Part shown: piece by piece, positions 20,107-29,999 of the stretch | How the letters are laid out: the number at the start of each line of letters is the position of its first letter | Position numbering within the stretch: the first letter of the stretch is position 1 | Translations under genes and position numbers: made by a program | Notes under the pieces: model-generated | Told to the model about the DNA's origin: nothing | Database searches by the model: none | Seen by the model: only the letters and a program-made list of their open reading frames with translations | NCBI GenBank assembly: GCA_022316685.1 | Contig: JAKJHU010000167.1 | Coordinates: 62,001 to 126,000, forward strand | Source: Progne subis subis | Taxonomy: Eukaryota; Chordata; Aves; Passeriformes; Hirundinidae | Direction: 5' to 3' | DNA: 64,000 nucleotides

Positions 20107-20585
20107 CTTGGAAAAGAGAAGGAAGGGGAAAAGCGTGAAATGAGAGAGAAAAAAGTAAATTTGCAGACTCCCAGAGAAAGTCTTTAAACCCATTAGCACT
20201 GACACCAACCCTTACCTGGGTACTCACGCAGTGAGACAGAGAGGCCACGCCACAGGCAGGGGTGAGCACACCTGCAGGAGGATGCTCCCTGTGGAACAGC
20301 ACAGCTCCCAGCTGCACCCAGCCCCTTCCCACAGGCAGTACCTCCATCCTGACCCCAACCACACCCTGCAACCCCCCTCAGTGCCCCAGCCACCGACACC
20401 AGTCACCCACAGGCATCAGATGTGTGCCAGCAGGCCCCAGGGTGGGGAGCGGGGCACGAAGGGCTTGCTGTGCCCGTGAAACCCTTCCTTCAGCCAGCAC
20501 TGGAGCCACCTCTCTCCCACACAGCAGATCGCAGCCAACCCCCTCCTCTCGCTCCAAATGCACCGCTGGAGACCGAAGCTGTCAC
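20107..20585 (-). other. ACVR1: ACVR1 intron 4
   Basis: Short GC-rich intron (479 bp), donor AAAG|GTGACA and acceptor TTTTCCAAG. No repeat or other feature seen. Confidence 0.9.
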
Positions 20586-20852
20586 CTTTGGAAGAGGGCA
20601 GCTGCGCAGTGATGTTCATGTTGCACAGGTGGCCCTGGCAGCACTCCACGGCCTGGTTGGGGGACGGGGGCGTTTTGCACGTCATTTTCCGCTGCTCATA
20701 GACCTGGAAGCAGCCCTTCTGGTAGACCTTAGCCCCGTCATTAATGCTCAGGGAAGAAAAGCAGCGCTGGCCCTGGCACCGATCGCCGTTCCCACAGGAC
20801 GTGCCTTCACACACGCATTCGTAGGGGACCATCTTGAGCTTCCGTTCATCAT
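20586..20852 (-). CDS. ACVR1: ACVR1 exon 4, ligand-binding ectodomain
   Basis: 267 nt encoding most of Asp18, residues 19-106 and the first base of Gly107. It is the three-finger activin-receptor ectodomain with ten cysteines, including the CVC start and the [17 protein letters not shown] box. The stretch [17 protein letters not shown] carries the family core. One N-glycosylation site, NIT, is shared with human. Acceptor CTTTTGCAG and donor AAAG|GTGACA flank it. The region before the first cysteine and the loop [12 protein letters not shown] are more diverged than the core. Confidence 0.97.
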
Positions 20853-21414
20853 CTGCAAAAGGGAAGAGTCGAGGAAAAAACATCATCCTGTTCTTAATAG
20901 CTTCAGTTAGAGGTAACCAAATCATAAGACAATAAAATCTGCTCAAGGGAATTGATATTGTTTTCAGGTAGTGATGAAGACCTATTAAGTAGGAGGTAAC
21001 GATTCTAATTCAGCTATTTCAGCATGACAAAAATATGTCACAGAGGACACAAGAGACCTCTCTCAAGTAAGTTAAAATTTCAAACTGAGAAAGCCAAGTT
21101 ACTTCCAGAAAGCTTTTATTCAATGGTTTCCAAAGGTGTTTGTGAAGTGGTACACATCTTTCAGGAAGTCATCTCTCAAAACATCCAAGAGAACTTCAAA
21201 CGAACCACTCCTGCCTTTCCATGGCAGTGGAAATACTATTCCCCTTTTTCTGAGGCAAACCTTAAACACATTGCGTATCAGAAAAGCTTCATGTGCACAC
21301 AGCTGTGTAAACCAGTTACAGAAGTCACTCTGCAAACCCAGTGCCCTCACTGGAGCAATCGCAGAAGAGTCACCAAACACCACACTGGAAACTCTGACCC
21401 CACACAACACTCAC
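20853..21414 (-). other. ACVR1: ACVR1 intron 3
   Basis: 562-bp intron between the signal-peptide exon and the ectodomain exon; donor CAAG|GTGAGT, acceptor CTTTTGCAG. No other feature seen. Confidence 0.9.
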
Positions 21415-21466
21415 CTTGCCAGCTCGGAGATGGGAACGCCATCACCATCAGCACAGGGAGAATCAT
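21415..21466 (-). CDS. ACVR1: ACVR1 first coding exon (exon 3), signal peptide
   Basis: From the first in-frame ATG (CAT at 21464-21466) the exon encodes MILPVLMVMAFPSPSWQ plus one base of Asp18. This is a short hydrophobic signal peptide. Upstream in the same exon the frame reads VVDGV before this Met, and human ACVR1 begins MVDGVMILPV. The codon matching human Met1 is GTG here (21479-21481), so I chose the next Met. The exon probably starts at 21488 (acceptor TTTCTGCAG) or 21482 (CTCCAG). Initiation in an unseen upstream exon is possible. Confidence 0.8.
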
Positions 21467-23078
21467 AACTCCATCAACCACCCTGGAGCTGCAGAAAGGA
21501 GAGACGTGAGAGTGTGCTTCCACTGCTGTCCAAAAATGCACCCGCCCCAAAAGCAGCATTCAGCCATGTCTTCCATCAGTTCCTTACACAAAACACAACC
21601 CAGCTGATTGGTCTCCTTTTTAACTCTGTCTTGTTTCCTAAATACTTTCCTTCACTTATAAAATCCATGCATTTACTGCAACGTCTTTTGAGATTCACAG
21701 AGACATCACACGCAACTACTGTGCAGATACAGAAGCTTGTAGCAGGGAAATTTGAACCCTCCCAGTACCAAGCAGGAATGTAATACAGATGATGCATTCT
21801 TTGAACCAGAATTCTTTGAATTCTTTTTTATTAAAAAGCTAAACTATTGTGAACTGAGAAGGTGGTCTGTAAAACTGTATTATCTGGGCTTTGAGGGGAA
21901 CCGAAAACTCAGAATAACTTCCATTAACTGGCAAAAACCATTGCTGGATGGCAAGAAAAAGATCGAGATGTATTTAAGGAAGATGCTAACTCTCTGAAGA
22001 GTAGCTTCCCACTTTAAGTTGCTTCTCCAAGGATTTTCCTTTCAATGGCCCAAGTCCATTTCCCTGCTGCTGAAGACAGGTAACTACACCTTGTGCAACA
22101 GTTCAGGCTGATTCCAGCATAAAGCAGAGGCACATGTTCCCTCTAAAACAGGAAAAAAGGGGTGAATTTGCCTTTGTATTTCCAATCTCTGCTGTGATAC
22201 TTGGTCTTTACAAGAAAATAATCAACCACTCTTTACTTTTTACTGTGAAACAAGGCTTCCAAACAGAAACTTTTCAGCAGTTTCAGCAGATTTAACCCAA
22301 CAGACAGGGCTGGTGACTCAGAATGGTTCGTCTGTCCTGTGCCGGTCAGTTCCTACAGAGACTCTCTGGCACAGTCACATGGAACAAAATTCCAGTCAAA
22401 AGCAGCAGCAAGCAGTAGGTGCAAACCAAAGCTCTCCTTGACAAGCCACTGAGCCATTACCACGCTCCTTACATGCAGGTATTTGTCTTCATTTTTCAGA
22501 TTTAATTCTAATTGAAGCAGATGAAAATTGAGAATAAATCTGATATTGCCATTTTCCTTTCAGATCTGTTCTGTTGTGCCTTTTCAAATCATTAGCACTT
22601 CTAAAGTGCTCAGTGATGAAAGCCAAGCCATTACTTCTGTATTTATTTCCAGACATGGATTTGTTTTCAGTAATTGATTCGTCATCAGTTAAAATGATCA
22701 TAAATTTCTGACCCGAGTATTCAGTTTTTGCCTTCACAGAAAGGCCCAGGCAGCACTGACTACCTCACCTTCCAGAGCAACACTCTCCCTTCCAAAGACC
22801 CCTTGCCCGAGGAAGCTTGTCCCTGATACACCCTGAGGCATCCATAACACCTGCCGATTTAACCTCAGCAATCGTGCTGGAAACACGATCAAACCGAGTT
22901 AAACAGCACCAGCAGGGAGCAATCCACACAGGAAGTTCAAAGCAGAGGAGAGCCACCCCAAGGAACCATCAGTGGCCTGATGCTCCAGATCAGCTCCAAG
23001 GGGTCCCAAGGCAGAGGAGCCTGCGGCAGCCCTGGCCCTGCGCCTGCTCACTCAGCAAGCGCAGCCCAAGGCAGCTCC

Positions 23079-23720
23079 TGGGACCTGCCCTCCTCCTTTG
23101 CACACAGGGGCACTGCAGAGAGCCAAAGCCAGCCCAGGGGCTGGGACCTGCCCTCCTCCTTTGCACACAGGGGCACTGCAGAGAGCCAAAGCCAGCCCAG
23201 GGGCTGGGACCTGCCCTCCTCCTTTGCACACAGGGGCACTGCAGAGAGCCAAAGCCAGCCCAGGGGCTGGGACCTGCCCTCCTCCTTTGCACACAGGGAC
23301 ACTGCAGAGAGCCAAAGCCAGCCCAGGGGCTGGGACCTGCCCTCCTCCTTTGCACACAGGGGCACTGCAGAGAGCCAAAGCCAGCCCAGGGGCTGGGACC
23401 TGCCCTCCTCCTTTGCACACAGGGGCACTGCAGAGAGCCAAAGCCAGCCCAGGGGCTGGGACCTGCCCTCCTCCTTTGCACACACACTGGCACTGCAGAG
23501 AGCCAAAGCCAGCCCAGGGGCTGGGACCTGCCCTCCTCCTTTGCACACACACTGGCACTGCAGAGAGCCAAAGCCAGCCCAGGGGCTGGGACCTGCCCTC
23601 CTCCTTTGCACACACACTGGCACTGCAGAGAGCCAAAGCCAGCCCAGGGGCTGGGACCTGCCCTCCTCCTTTGCACACACACTGGCACTGCAGAGAGCCA
23701 AAGCCAGCCCAGGGGCTGTG
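23079..23720. repeat. 63/65-bp minisatellite, about 10 copies
   Basis: The phrase 'cactgcagagagccaaagcc' recurs at 23111, 23174, 23237, 23300, 23363 and 23426 (period 63), then at 23491, 23556, 23621 and 23686 (period 65). The longer units have CACACACTGG where the shorter have CACAGGGG. Copies are nearly identical within each class. The 63-bp period keeps all frames open, which makes large artefactual open frames on both strands. Confidence 0.97.
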
Positions 23721-25282
23721 TGGATGGGAGATGGGAGAGGGGAGAGCACTCCAGGGGATCCCGGCAGGGACAGGTCCCCCAGGAGAGCCCTTCCGACAGC
23801 GGAGACATCCAGCTCAAGGAAAAGGCATTTGAGAAAGACAAAAAGTGAGTTTAACACTGCTGGGCAGGTTCAGAGGTTAACCAGCAGCATCAGCTGCTGC
23901 TCAGGCACAGCCAGCTCTTCCACAGTAACTCCGGGCTGCAGCCTCTGGGCCCAGTTAAAACCAGTATGGGTTGTTTTGCACTGGTGGGAGCTGTCCCACC
24001 TCTGCAACACGTGGGGTGGCCCTGAGACCCCCAGGCCGTGACCCCACCAGGGCACCCTCCCTCGGCCATTCCAGCCCTTCTGCTGCCAGACCTGGCTGAG
24101 GGAGAGCAGCGGGGCCCTGAGCCAGCCCAGCTCTGCTCTGCTCTGCCAGGAAAGGAGGCTGAGCACACCAGCCAGGAGATGGCTGCAGTGTGGGACTGGA
24201 GAAGTACACGCCAGCCCAAACACCAGGAAAACTCTGCCAGTTGCATGTGCTTATCTGGTATCTTTTCAAGTTGTTTATTTGAGTTCCCAAAAACAAAGAA
24301 ACAAATATACACAAGTATATTTGTACACACAAGCCCCTGCCCTGTACTTCTCAGGATGAGGATGGAAATCAGAGCCATGCCCCCAAAGAGGCAAACAAAC
24401 CAAACTGGACTTTTAACAGATTTTATGCATTTCACAGCATGTGTGGTCCTCCCAAGGAAAAAAAAGCCCAATACTTCACTGTAAACTCTGCTTGTATGAA
24501 GCTGTTCTTGCAGCCATTCATATTCCCAAAAGCCTCAAGGAACATCTCGTCTGCCTTTGCTGAGAAGCTGTGCACATCTGCAGCAGCCTGTAGCACACCC
24601 ACCCCGTGTCCTCAGCACCAAATCAAAGGCTGCCCCACATCTGTGCACCCCAGGACACTCTGGGGCTGTTGGCAGGGGACTCCCAGCCCTCGGCACGGCC
24701 CAGCCACACCACCTCGACCGGGCAGCTGCCCTGGGACACCGCAGGAGGGAAGGAGCTGGGACGGAGGCTCTGACCTTTACAAAACACTCATTTTCCCTCA
24801 AAAATTATTTGAGAGCATGAGTTCAAAGGTGTTGTTTCCACTGCTTAAAAAAAACAACAAAAAAAAAAATCATCTTTTCAAAGCAATTAATGCACATACA
24901 TAAGCACCAAAGTCTAGCGACACCAGCAAGCACACCCCTTCACCCCTTCCAGTTACTGCTTGTTTAGAGAGAAAGAAAATATACATTTTAATATAAGGAA
25001 CAAAACATTTTGTAAATCCCCACTGAAAATTGCTGTGGATTTAAAGATCCATGAGATATCCAGTTACTATCTGGTGTCTGAATTCACAAGAACTTTCTTC
25101 CCAAGGGAAGGGTGGGGATTTAACCCAGACAAATAAAGAGGAATTAACACGCAACCAGCAAAAATACACAAAAGGTATTTTTCTTTTCTAAAAAAGGTAT
25201 TTTCCTTTCTAAACACAAGATCTTTGACGTGCAATTGGAGCTGCTGGCCGTGCCCTATGGAACCGCAGCACAGCGGCAAGAG

Positions 25283-25294
25283 CCACTAGAGGGC
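25283..25294 (+). promoter_or_regulatory. Perfect CTCF-type core motif
   Basis: CCACTAGAGGGC matches the published CTCF core CCASYAGRKGGC at all 12 positions, on the plus strand. It lies about 40 bp before the start of the 41-bp minisatellite. Occupancy is inferred only from the motif. Confidence 0.5.
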
Positions 25295-25333
25295 CTTGGG
25301 AACACGGGCAGGGATCCCAGCGCTCGGGATGCG

Positions 25334-26475
25334 GGCAGCCAGCGATCCCAGAGCTCCACAACGTGCTCCACACACAGGGATGGAGGTGCCAGCGATCCCT
25401 GACACTCCCCACACACAGGGATGGAGGTGCCAGCGATCCCTGACACTCCCCACACACAGGGATGGAGGTGCCAGCGATCCCTGACACTCCCCACACACAG
25501 GGATACAGGGAGCCAGCGATCCCAGAGCTCCACAACGTGTTCCACACACAGGGATGGAGGTGCCAGCAATCCCTAACACACCTCACACAGAGAGATAGAG
25601 GTGCCAGCAATCCCTGACACTCCCCACACATAGGGATGGAGGTGCCAGCAATCCCTAACACACCTCACACACAGGGATGGAGGTGCCAGCGATCCCTGAC
25701 ATTCCCCACACATAGGGATGGAGGTGCCAGCAATCCCTAACACACCTCACACACAGGGATGGAGGTGCCAGCGATCCCTGACACTCCCCACACACAGGGA
25801 TGGAGGTGCCAGCAATCCCTAACACACCTCACACACAGGGATGGAGGTGCCAGCGATCCCTGACACTCCCCACACACAGGGATACAGGGAGCCAGCGATC
25901 CCAGAGCTCCACAACGTGTTCCACACACAGGGATGGAGGTGCCAGCAATCCCTAACACACCTCACACACAGGGATGGAGGTGCCAGCAATCCCTAACACT
26001 CCCCACACACAGGGATGGAGGTGCCAGCAATCCCTGACACTCCCCACACACAGCGATGGAGGTGCCAGCAATCCCTAACACACCTCACACACAGGGATGG
26101 AGGTGCCAGCGATCCCTGACACTCCCCACACACAGGGATGGAGGTGCCAGCGATCCCTAACACACCTCACACACAGGGATGGAGGTGCCAGCAATCCCTA
26201 ACACTCCCCACACACAGGGATGGAGGTGCCAGCGATCCCTGACACTCCCCACACACAGGGATGGAGGTGCCAGCAATCCCTAACACACCTCACACACAGG
26301 GATGGAGGTGCCAGAGATCCCTGACACTCCCCACACACAGGGATACAGGGAGCCAGCGATCCCAGAGCTCTACAACAAGCTCCACACACAGGGATGGAGG
26401 TGCCAGCAATCCCTGACACACCCCACACACAGGGATGGAGGTGCCAGTAATCCCTGACACTCCCCACACACAGGG
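25334..26475. repeat. 41-bp minisatellite, about 28 copies
   Basis: Units such as CCAGCGATCCCTGACACTCC, CCACACACAGGGATGGAGGTG repeat every 41 bp. Two main types alternate: AGCGATCCCTGACACTCCCC and AGCAATCCCTAACACACCTC. A third type, with GATACAGGGAGCCAGCGATCC and AGAGCTCCACAACGTG, appears at about 25334, 25500, 25880 and 26340. The order of types suggests blocks duplicated as higher-order units. Confidence 0.95.
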
Positions 26476-26616
26476 ATACAGGGATCCCATGGATCCCAGT
26501 GCCCTGTGCCACCCTCCACACTCACAGAGGTAGGGATCCCATGGATCACAGTGCCCTGTGCCACCCTCCACACTCACACAGGTAGGGATCCCATGGATCC
26601 CAGCATCCCATGCCAC
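26476..26616. repeat. 52-bp minisatellite flank, 2.7 copies
   Basis: 'gggatcccatggatc' recurs at 26481, 26533 and 26585, a period of 52 bp, with CCTGTGCCACCCTCCACACTC between. It follows the 41-bp array without a gap and shares its GGGATCCC and CACACACAGG phrases, so it probably grew from it. Confidence 0.85.
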
Positions 26617-28139
26617 ACTCCAGATGCAGCAGTACTGGACACCACAGGGCAGAGCTGGAGGCAGGACAGTGTGTCTGAGTTTCAGCCACATACAGGGAAA
26701 AGTGGATCATTTGGGTGTAACCTCCTCCTGCAAAAGCACATTATCATTGGAAACCAGAACTTGCTATTGATGGAAAAGTCTCTTTCAAAGTGGCAGCTCC
26801 CAGATTTGCAAACAAACCTGCCATGCACTGCAGGCAAGGAAGGGACCCAGCACCTGTTCCAAGGCCAGCTTTGGATTCTAAGGAGTCCTTTAAACTGGCT
26901 TTGGAAGCCCAAATGAACAAAAAGCCAAGCGTGAGGCAGATCAAACACTTGGTAAAGACACCCGACATAACACAGGCACACAAGTGGTTCAGGTAACAGA
27001 GTCAATAGATTACGTATGGTTTGCAGTCATAAAGTCCCAACACTGCAAAATCCACCCTGAAACCCCAGTGCCTGTTCCACTTTCACAGCTAATAGTGCTC
27101 TCTCCTTTCTTCCTAGGAAAGTTGTGTCCTGCCAAATCATTCCTGTATGGCCTGACAGCAATGTGGGGTGAAGTTCTTGTACTGGGACTGTCAGGACAGC
27201 ATCCGCAAGAAGCCACAGGGGAGAGAAGAACCAGTTGAGACAACACAAACACCACAAGGACCTCTGCAGGCAGGGCTGTTGGGAAATGGCCTTCAGTCCC
27301 CAGTGCCACCACCGAGCACAGACTGTGGCAGACAGAGTGAGCCCATTACTGCAGAAACTTCAGGCTGCATTTCATCTCCATATGACACAGACATGGGAAC
27401 ATGAACCACGAGAGCAGCTCAGACTTTCCGGCTGAGATCAGAAGCACCCAGATATCGCTGACAGTCCCAGTGGCGCCCTGCCAAGAGCCCAAGGGCTGTA
27501 CATATTTTGCATGTACCTCACCAGATTCCTATCAAAAGAAAACATCCATAATACTGGGTCACAGTTGTGCCATCCACAACGGCAACACACGAGCTGAACT
27601 CATCCACAGCTGTGCCTTCAGAAGGAGAAATGTGCATTTAAAAGCAATAATTCACAGCCTGCTCTTTAACTGAAGCTCACACAAAGGAGGTGCAACCCCC
27701 AAGCAGCCCCACAAAGGCATTCCCTGCATCAGAGAGCGACAACCTTGGGCAGTCCTTTCTTATGATCTAAACTCGGTTGCCAGAATTCAGAAGATGGAAG
27801 CCAGCCACCAAGTCCATTTGGTACCCACCTGCAAATGCACAAGGCACACTTTGTAGCTCCAAAAATGTGTCAAAGTGCCACCCTGAAAGATAAAATGTCT
27901 CAGATTCAAGTGACCGCAAACACAGAGTGAAGGATGGGACACTGGTTCTTCTGTACAAAGCAAAATCACAGCACTGCTGAGCAAGAATAAAGCCACCACG
28001 AGAAAGGCAACTGCACAGTGTAAAGTGTCCTGGAAGATTCTCCCCGTCAGTAACTCCAACATCTCACAAAGAGCCAACCCCTTGGTTCTTAAAAGAAAAG
28101 GAAAAGGTAGCACAGCATGAGTGTTATATAAAAATAAAT

Positions 28140-28425
28140 ACAGCCTGCTCCGAGGGAACAGGACAAGAGGAAATAGCATCAAGCTGTACCAGGGGAAGTT
28201 CAGGTTGCATACTGGGGAAAATTCCTTCATGGACAGGGTTGTCCAGCCTTGGCAAAGGCTGCCTGGCACTGTCCAGGGCAGTGGTGGAGTCCCCATCCCT
28301 GGAGGGATTTAAAAGTTGTGCAGATGTGGCACATTGGGTTAGTGGTGGCCTTGGCACTGCTGGGAGAATGGTTTGACTTGATGACCTTAGAGGGCTTTTC
28401 CAAACAAACCATTCAGTGACTCCAC
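28140..28425 (+). mobile_element. CR1 LINE 3' fragment, sense
   Basis: 'gaacaggacaagaggaaata', 'aattccttcatggacagg', 'gcagtggtggagtccccatc', 'cctggagggatttaaaag' and 'tgatgaccttagagggctt' follow in the order of a CR1 3' end. It is opposite in orientation to ACVR1. The terminal octamer tail is lost. Confidence 0.93.
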
Positions 28426-29069
28426 GTGGGCAGCCGAACCTCCCTGCGGCTGCAGGAGGCAGGACACAGAAGGCACTGGCCCCAGCGTAAAAGCTCAGGC
28501 TGTGTGTGGCTATTGCATCAGCTCAGGGGTCTTAGGCAACACACTGAGGGACGGCTTACTCAAACAACAAAGCAAGCACAGACACTTTTAAATGGACCTG
28601 CAACTTCCCAGTGCCTTTGAAGACACATATGTATCTTTCCATATCATTTGTTGCCTTGCGGGGTAAATAAATTCACCGGGAGGCAGCTAGGAAGGATTAG
28701 CACTGCCGCACGGAACAGCTTCCCCTGCAGAGGCTGCACACACCAGCACTGCTTAAAGCCCTCATTCACAGAGTCACTGTCTGTGGTTCAGCGATCGTGG
28801 CGCCGCTGGGAGCACCTGGGCAGGGAGGTGTGCGGGGAAGCAGCACACGGTGAACACGGAGGGGTCTGCAGGCCCACGAATGGATGCTCTGGGGAACAGC
28901 TCAGGGTCAGGTCTCGCCTCACACCACCGAGGCACTGCACAGGTATCTGCACAAGACACTCAGATACACAGGAGTTACTGTGGCCTCTCACACATTTCAC
29001 ATATAAACAAGGGTGTTCATTGATTATGCTGCACATGTACGCGTATTCTTACACGGCACACAGACACTC

Positions 29070-29081
29070 CCACCAGAGGGG
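29070..29081 (+). promoter_or_regulatory. CTCF-like core motif
   Basis: CCACCAGAGGGG matches CCASYAGRKGGC at all but the last position, plus strand, followed by AGC. Motif evidence only. Confidence 0.3.
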
Positions 29082-29903
29082 AGCACTGCATTTATAACTA
29101 CCAGGAAAAGGGTTCCATGGCACAGCTGCAAAGCTCCTCAGACACTTCCCCTGTTAGACACAAGTCACAGCTATAGATACCTTGAATACCACTCTGCCAA
29201 GGCCATTCTAGAGACCCACAAAGTGAGGAAAATCCCCATGCAAGTCTGGTGCCTTCATCTGTGCTGAGGCCTTGGGCTTAGGAGGCAAGAAGAGCAGCCC
29301 TGCACATCCTGCTGCCAGACTGCCACACTTCTCCCCCTGGAACGGTTCTCTCTCCAAAGAGAGTAGGCTCTCACATCTCAGCACAAAACTGCCAATGAAG
29401 ACACAAACTCTGTCCAAACAGAGGACCTGGATTTATCCAGCAGCTGTGATTAAGTCCCAAAACACAAATACTTTCAACTGAGAGATTATCGGGAATTGTC
29501 TGTAAAAGCTGTTTCTGAACAGTTTCAGTAAAAAGCATTAAAATAGCCACACAAACCTAAAAATGCACCCAGCAACAGCGACTTACTTTCAACTTACTCA
29601 AAGCCTACCTCTCCCAGCCTTGGCCTGCTTTCCTCCAGCCAGCCAGCGTGTTTATTCCAGATGTTATCAGGGCAGTGCGCGATGAAGGAGCCCAGGCAGG
29701 AACACAACTGCAGGCGTTTCGGGATTGCCCGTCACACACTGCTCCCGCTGTATCCTGGTCTGCCCTGACAGGGGAAAACCAGGCACACACAGCCCCGTGT
29801 GCACACCACCAGCCAGTGCCACCAGGATACGGCTCTGCCCCAAAGCCACCGGCCCCAGGGAAAACACAGCGCCAGCCGCCGGGACACCCGCAGGGGCTGC
29901 AGC

Positions 29904-29999
29904 ACCCCCTGCTCTCCAAACAAACATCCCTCTGCACCCCCTGCTCTCCAAACAAACATCCCTCTGCACCCCCTGCTCTCCAAACAAACATCCCTCTGC
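29904..29999. repeat. 32-bp tandem triplicate
   Basis: Three almost exact copies of ACCCCCTGCTCTCCAAAC, AAACATCCCTCTGC start at 29904, 29936 and 29968. The copies are so similar that the expansion looks recent. Confidence 0.95.

Noticed and set aside
22817..24041. Repeat proteins of about 210-350 residues on both strands
   Set aside because: The 63-bp minisatellite unit is a multiple of three, so every frame without a stop stays open; there is no family resemblance or splice context.
25209..26691. Cys-rich peptides (Ile-Pro-Val-Cys-Gly type) resembling a secreted repeat protein
   Set aside because: Translation of the 41-bp array; 41 is not a multiple of three, so the frame changes each unit, and different frames give the same words.
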